Positions 4,514-5,371 of a stretch of 5,371 bases of DNA are shown here, piece by piece; the stretch's first letter is position 1, and each line of letters begins with the position of its first letter. The notes beneath the pieces are model-generated. The model saw only the letters and a program-made list of their open reading frames with translations. It did no database searches and was not told where the DNA came from. A program made the translations under genes and the position numbers. Origin of the DNA: Aedoeadaptatus coxii (GTDB lineage Bacteria > Bacillota > Clostridia > Tissierellales > Peptoniphilaceae); NCBI RefSeq assembly GCF_903819215.1, contig NZ_CAIJCT010000014.1; one strand, given 5' to 3'.

Positions 4514-4955
4514 TAAGTCGTCGCGCAAGGGTGTGCGGATTAGCTATATTGTGGTGCACGATACGGGCAATCCGAGCAAGGGCGCCGATGCGTTGGCGCA
4601 TTTCCGTTATTTCGGTGGCGGGAATCGCAAGGCAAGTGCCCATTATTTTGTGGATGACAAGGGTGTGGTGCAGATTATTGAGGACGCCGATGCGGCGTGG
4701 CATTGTGGCGACGGTCGGGGTCGTTACGGTATTACGAATGGGAATTCTATCGGCGTGGAGTTATGTATTAACGAGGGGAATGATCGCCGGGCGACCCTCG
4801 CGTTTGCGCGGGAGTTGATTCGGGAGTTAATGGCGTTTTACGGGATTCCCAAAGCCCATGTGGTGCGCCATTATGATGCGTCCCGTAAGCGCTGCCCCGG
4901 CTCCATGGCGGCGAATAACTGGGGCGAATGGTGGGGCTTTTGGGAGAGTTTATAA
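4482..4955 (+). CDS. N-acetylmuramoyl-L-alanine amidase, Amidase_2 domain only (endolysin-like)
   Basis: Predicted to cut the bond between N-acetylmuramic acid and the stem peptide's L-alanine in peptidoglycan. The 157-residue protein is one Amidase_2 (T7 lysozyme / PGRP fold) domain. Zn ligands are visible as H26 in YIVVHDTGN, H130 in VVRHYDASRKRCPG and C138 in the same motif, with the acidic catalytic candidate E93 in GVELC. Spacing is close to that of phage endolysins such as PlyL. It lacks both a signal peptide and a C-terminal cell-wall-binding domain, so it needs a holin-type or other leak to reach the wall, and may act on short range. ATG at 4482 is preferred over the in-frame GTG at 4476, which lies inside the AAGGGG ribosome site (4471-4476). 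The start lies 32 nt inside the sigma-factor gene in another frame, so cotranscription and probably coupled translation are assured. A germination or autolysin role is possible, but the phage-like form and SOS-type promoter favour a lysis role. Confidence 0.92.
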   Translation: MKLDKRLIHFNKSSRKGVRISYIVVHDTGNPSKGADALAHFRYFGGGNRKASAHYFVDDKGVVQIIEDADAAWHCGDGRGRYGITNGNSIGVELCINEGNDRRATLAFARELIRELMAFYGIPKAHVVRHYDASRKRCPGSMAANNWGEWWGFWESL

Positions 4956-5043
4956 CGATCCCGAGGGAACTTTCCCAGAGCCTTTGTTGAACAAGATTAC
5001 GTTTAACTCTTTTTAGAATAAGATCTTATCCATACAAACTTTG

Positions 5044-5074
5044 AAAAGACAGGTGAGAGAGCCTGTCTTTTTTT
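5044..5074 (+). terminator. Intrinsic terminator of the sigma/amidase operon
   Basis: AAAAGACAGG (5044-5053) pairs perfectly with CCTGTCTTTT (5062-5071) around an 8-nt loop, and seven T run from 5068 to 5074. It lies 88 nt after the amidase stop. The trailer before it (4956-5043) contains no gene; it has a 12-bp perfect palindrome ATAAGATCTTAT (5018-5029). Confidence 0.95.
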
Positions 5075-5102
5075 GTACAAAAAGATAGAGAAAGAGAAAA
5101 AC

Positions 5103-5312
5103 CCTTTTGGTCTTTGTCGCGGAAAGAGACATTCTGTTTCAGGTAAAAACTTTACCGTCGCAAGGTGAGCGTGATATTTTATTTCTCGGTGGAGCATAAC
5201 TTCCTCTGGCGCCGGACAATAATCAGGAAAATGCCGAAGGCATTTTTCGTTATAGTGCCGGCCGGAAAGGGAGATGGGGCGCGCGGGGAAGAGGGAAACG
5301 CGGCCTTTGCCT
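5103..5312. repeat. Dispersed intergenic repeat, right copy (three modules)
   Basis: Module A (5103-5136), module B (5239-5281, including the 25-nt block 5257-5281 identical to 148-172) and module C (CCTTTGCCT, 5304-5312) occur in the same order and orientation as at 88-172 and 395-403. Modules A and B are here separated by about 100 nt that contains two small hairpins: GGTAAA / TTTACC (5142-5156) and AAAATGCC / GGCATTTT (5228-5246). No gene is supported in 4956-5371; the frames 5165-5359 (+) and 5197-5003 (-) run across these repeats and the terminator respectively and lack ribosome sites. Confidence 0.75.
5228..5246. other. Tight hairpin inside the right repeat copy
   Basis: AAAATGCC (5228-5235) and GGCATTTT (5239-5246) form a perfect 8-bp stem with a 3-nt loop, followed by one more T. 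An imperfect outer pairing (CGGACAATAA with TTATAGTGCCG) extends it. It could act as a weak bidirectional terminator. Only the right arm is kept in the left copy of the repeat. Confidence 0.5.
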
Positions 5313-5331
5313 CTGAGCCCTTTCCCTCTTC
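5288..5331. other. Inverted repeat at the right end of the repeat element
   Basis: GAAGAGGGAAA (5288-5298) and TTTCCCTCTTC (5321-5331) pair perfectly over 11 bp around a 22-nt loop that holds module C. No U tract follows, so a structural end of the repeat is more likely than a terminator. A run of A and AT-rich DNA follows to the window edge (5338-5371), with nothing recognisable in it. Confidence 0.55.
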
Positions 5332-5371
5332 ACCGCCAAAAAAAATAAATGTAAATTAAGATTTTTATTTA

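Noticed and set aside
4230..4818. Overlapping frames within the sigma/amidase region (minus 4230-4703, plus 4531-4818)
   Set aside because: Proline-rich or low-information products in the shadow of two genes with clear domain motifs.
4987..5020. TTGAAC at 4987-4992 with inverted GTTGAAC / GTTTAAC, considered as a promoter or a second LexA box
   Set aside because: No -10 at a suitable distance, and the spacing and bases do not fit GAACNNNNGTTC.
88..5281. Repeats considered as CRISPR units or insertion-sequence ends
   Set aside because: Only two copies with a direct orientation about 5 kb apart, no spacers, no cas, transposase or integrase gene, and no target duplication visible.

Overview
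The window looks like a chromosomal piece of an anaerobic Bacillota (Firmicutes) bacterium. The evidence is the strong Shine-Dalgarno sites, sigma-A-type promoters with extended -10 elements, U-tailed terminators, an SLH-domain surface protein, and a DUF1659 / DUF2922 / YvrJ trio that is known only from this phylum. The SLH protein most resembles, from memory, those of Peptoniphilaceae-type cocci (Tissierellia). That placement is an inference, since no rRNA or housekeeping gene is present.

Layout, all genes on the + strand. (1) Positions 1-465 are non-coding and hold dispersed-repeat modules split by an AT-rich segment. (2) Positions 466-2972 are a single-gene unit. Two tandem promoters, each followed at the predicted transcript start by a stem-loop, lead to a 753-residue, cysteine-free, secreted S-layer-type protein, closed by a strong terminator. 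(3) Positions 2973-3266 are a pyrimidine-rich spacer without a convincing gene. (4) Positions 3278-3890 are a compact operon of three tiny genes: DUF1659 (67 aa), DUF2922 (72 aa) and a 50-aa YvrJ-family membrane protein whose start overlaps the previous stop, then a terminator. (5) Positions 3904-5074 are a two-gene operon: a sigma-70-family factor with regions 2 and 4 only, overlapped by 32 nt by a Zn-dependent Amidase_2 domain protein that resembles a phage endolysin without a binding domain, then a terminator. (6) Positions 5103-5371 hold a second copy of the repeat modules seen at the left end.

The most striking signal is a perfect 12-bp palindrome, GAACATATGTTC, over the -35 box of the sigma/amidase promoter. 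It fits the Bacillota LexA (SOS) box GAACNNNNGTTC. The sigma factor and the cell-wall amidase are therefore predicted to be DNA-damage inducible. Together with the small YvrJ protein just upstream (one membrane segment plus an amphipathic helix, the same layout as BhlA/UviB holin-like proteins), this suggests an SOS-triggered lysis or export module of phage origin. It is analogous in logic to uviA/uviB of Clostridium perfringens or tcdR/tcdE of Clostridioides difficile, but built from different families. The LexA-type site, the reading frames and the amidase residues are seen directly. The functional linkage of the operons is a hypothesis.
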